Source of the DNA: Stutzerimonas stutzeri
GTDB taxonomy: Bacteria > Pseudomonadota > Gammaproteobacteria > Pseudomonadales > Pseudomonadaceae
Length of the DNA stretch: 64,000 nt
Reading direction: 5' to 3'
NCBI RefSeq assembly: GCF_002890895.1
Contig: NZ_POUL01000001.1
Span: 248,001-312,000 of the forward strand
In this document: positions 63,359 to 64,000 of the stretch, one piece after another
How positions within the stretch are numbered: the first letter of the stretch is position 1
Layout of the letters: the number at the start of each line of letters is the position of its first letter
Position numbers and translations under genes: made by a program
Notes under the pieces: model-generated
The model's database searches: none
What the model was told of the DNA's origin: nothing
Seen by the model: only the letters and a program-made list of their open reading frames with translations

Positions 63359-64000
63359 TCACTGGATGCGGTAATGAAAGGTGTTCTTTACTTCGGGAAC
63401 GGTCACAGCACGACCCTCAACAATACGCGGCTGATAGCGAAAGCTTTTCGCCGCCGTCAGCGATGGCCGGATAAACAGCGGGTGGCAATCCTCGAGGGCC
63501 CTCGGGTTTTCGATCCGCCCCTGCGGGTTAACCGCATAGCTCACGGTGCAAGTGCCTTCAATCCCCTTGTCCAACGCACGCGAGGGGTAGTCGGGTGCGT
63601 CCTTGGCGATGGGCAGGTACTGGCGGCTTGCAGCCGCAGCGGCCTCAGCCTGTCGCGCCCGTTCCGCTGCCGCTTGGGCCTGCTGCGCAGCCTGTTCGCG
63701 CTGTTGCGCCTCGCGCACCAGCTGCTCGCGGCGCTCAGCTTCGAGCCGTTCCTGCCGCTCACGCTGGCGTTTTTGCTCGAGCTGCTCGTCGCGTAGACGT
63801 TGCTGCTCCAGGCGCGCCGCCTCTTCATGCTTTTTCTGCTCGGCCCGCTTGAATGCCAGCTCGGCCTGTTCGAGCCGATGCTGTTCGATTCGTGGATCCA
63901 CCTGCGGTTCCTCGAGCACCGGCTCGATGGCTGCCTCGACCGGCTCGGGCGCAGGTCCAGGTTCGACTGGCGCCTCGAGTTTCGGCTGCGGCTTGGGCAG
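63359..64000 (-). CDS. tonB: TonB-like energy transducer, 5' end cut by the window
   Basis: The frame is open to the right edge. The visible part has, in order, a Pro/Glu-rich stretch, a long charged E/R/Q/A coiled coil (about the first 110 visible residues), and a C-terminal TonB domain (YPSRALDKGIEGTCTVSYAVNPQGRIENPRALEDCHPLFIRPSLTAAKSFRYQPRIVEGRAVTVPEVKNTFHYRI). The N-terminal membrane anchor lies outside the window. It should pass proton-motive energy to outer-membrane receptors or act with an alternative TonB system. ORF starts inside the window, such as the GTG at 63919, are not real starts. Confidence 0.9.
   Translation of the reverse strand: MPKPQPKLEAPVEPGPAPEPVEAAIEPVLEEPQVDPRIEQHRLEQAELAFKRAEQKKHEEAARLEQQRLRDEQLEQKRQRERQERLEAERREQLVREAQQREQAAQQAQAAAERARQAEAAAAASRQYLPIAKDAPDYPSRALDKGIEGTCTVSYAVNPQGRIENPRALEDCHPLFIRPSLTAAKSFRYQPRIVEGRAVTVPEVKNTFHYRIQ

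Overview
The window looks like a 64 kb piece of a high-GC gammaproteobacterial chromosome, most likely a Pseudomonadaceae member of the Stutzerimonas/Pseudomonas stutzeri type. This rests on gene content: a napEDABC periplasmic nitrate reductase operon, a CrbS/MxtR-type symporter-sensor kinase, Pseudomonas-style REP elements, a gltX-linked tRNA-Glu/tRNA-Ala cluster, and dinB, uvrB, rdgC and rmuC housekeeping genes. No phage, IS element, CRISPR array or plasmid gene was seen. Species assignment is inference.

Layout. 1-2.6 kb: end of a membrane protein gene, a Yip1-family membrane protein, SprT and an MFS exporter. 2.9-7.0 kb: napE (short, GTG start), napD, napA, napB, napC, with an ANR/FNR-like box upstream. 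7.2-9.3 kb: an exported dienelactone hydrolase, a CxxC protein and a META-domain lipoprotein. 9.5-9.65 kb: a sigma-54 promoter, a strong hairpin and an intrinsic terminator with no ORF, read here as an RpoN-dependent small RNA. 9.7-27.4 kb (minus): a nearly complete MSHA type IV pilus locus in the order mshI, PilN-like gene, J, K, L, M, N, E, [REP cluster], G, B, A, C, D, O, P, Q. The genes encode the inner-membrane platform, secretin, c-di-GMP-binding extension ATPase, pilins and a giant tip/adhesin protein. 27.8-33.3 kb: dinB without a usable start codon, a small secreted protein, a thioesterase, two identical tRNA-Glu/tRNA-Ala pairs and gltX, then a LysR regulator.

33.4-43.2 kb: an EmrAB-like efflux pair divergent from the LysR gene; uvrB; an aromatic/aspartate aminotransferase; tRNA-Asn followed by about three 150-bp tandem repeats that each copy the tRNA 3' end plus a terminator; an FKBP lipoprotein; tRNA-Asp and tRNA-Val; rdgC; and a guanidine-II (mini-ykkC) riboswitch in front of a sugE/gdx guanidinium exporter. 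43.6-49.3 kb: a long curlin-repeat (amyloid) protein without its export genes, a thioredoxin-like protein, an LplT-like MFS/PlsC acyltransferase fusion, azlCD and a GNAT acetyltransferase. 49.8-64 kb: crbS-like hybrid kinase, MgtC/DUF4010 protein, rmuC, a Sel1 protein, ydbH-ynbE-ydbL, an LpxR-like lipid A deacylase, a PhoX-family phosphatase and a tonB-like gene cut by the window edge.

The least ordinary signals are the predicted sigma-54 small RNA, the tRNA-Asn tail/terminator repeats (resembling the E. coli tyrT/rtT arrangement), the orphan curlin protein, the dinB start-codon loss, and the compositional oddity of the major pilin gene mshA.
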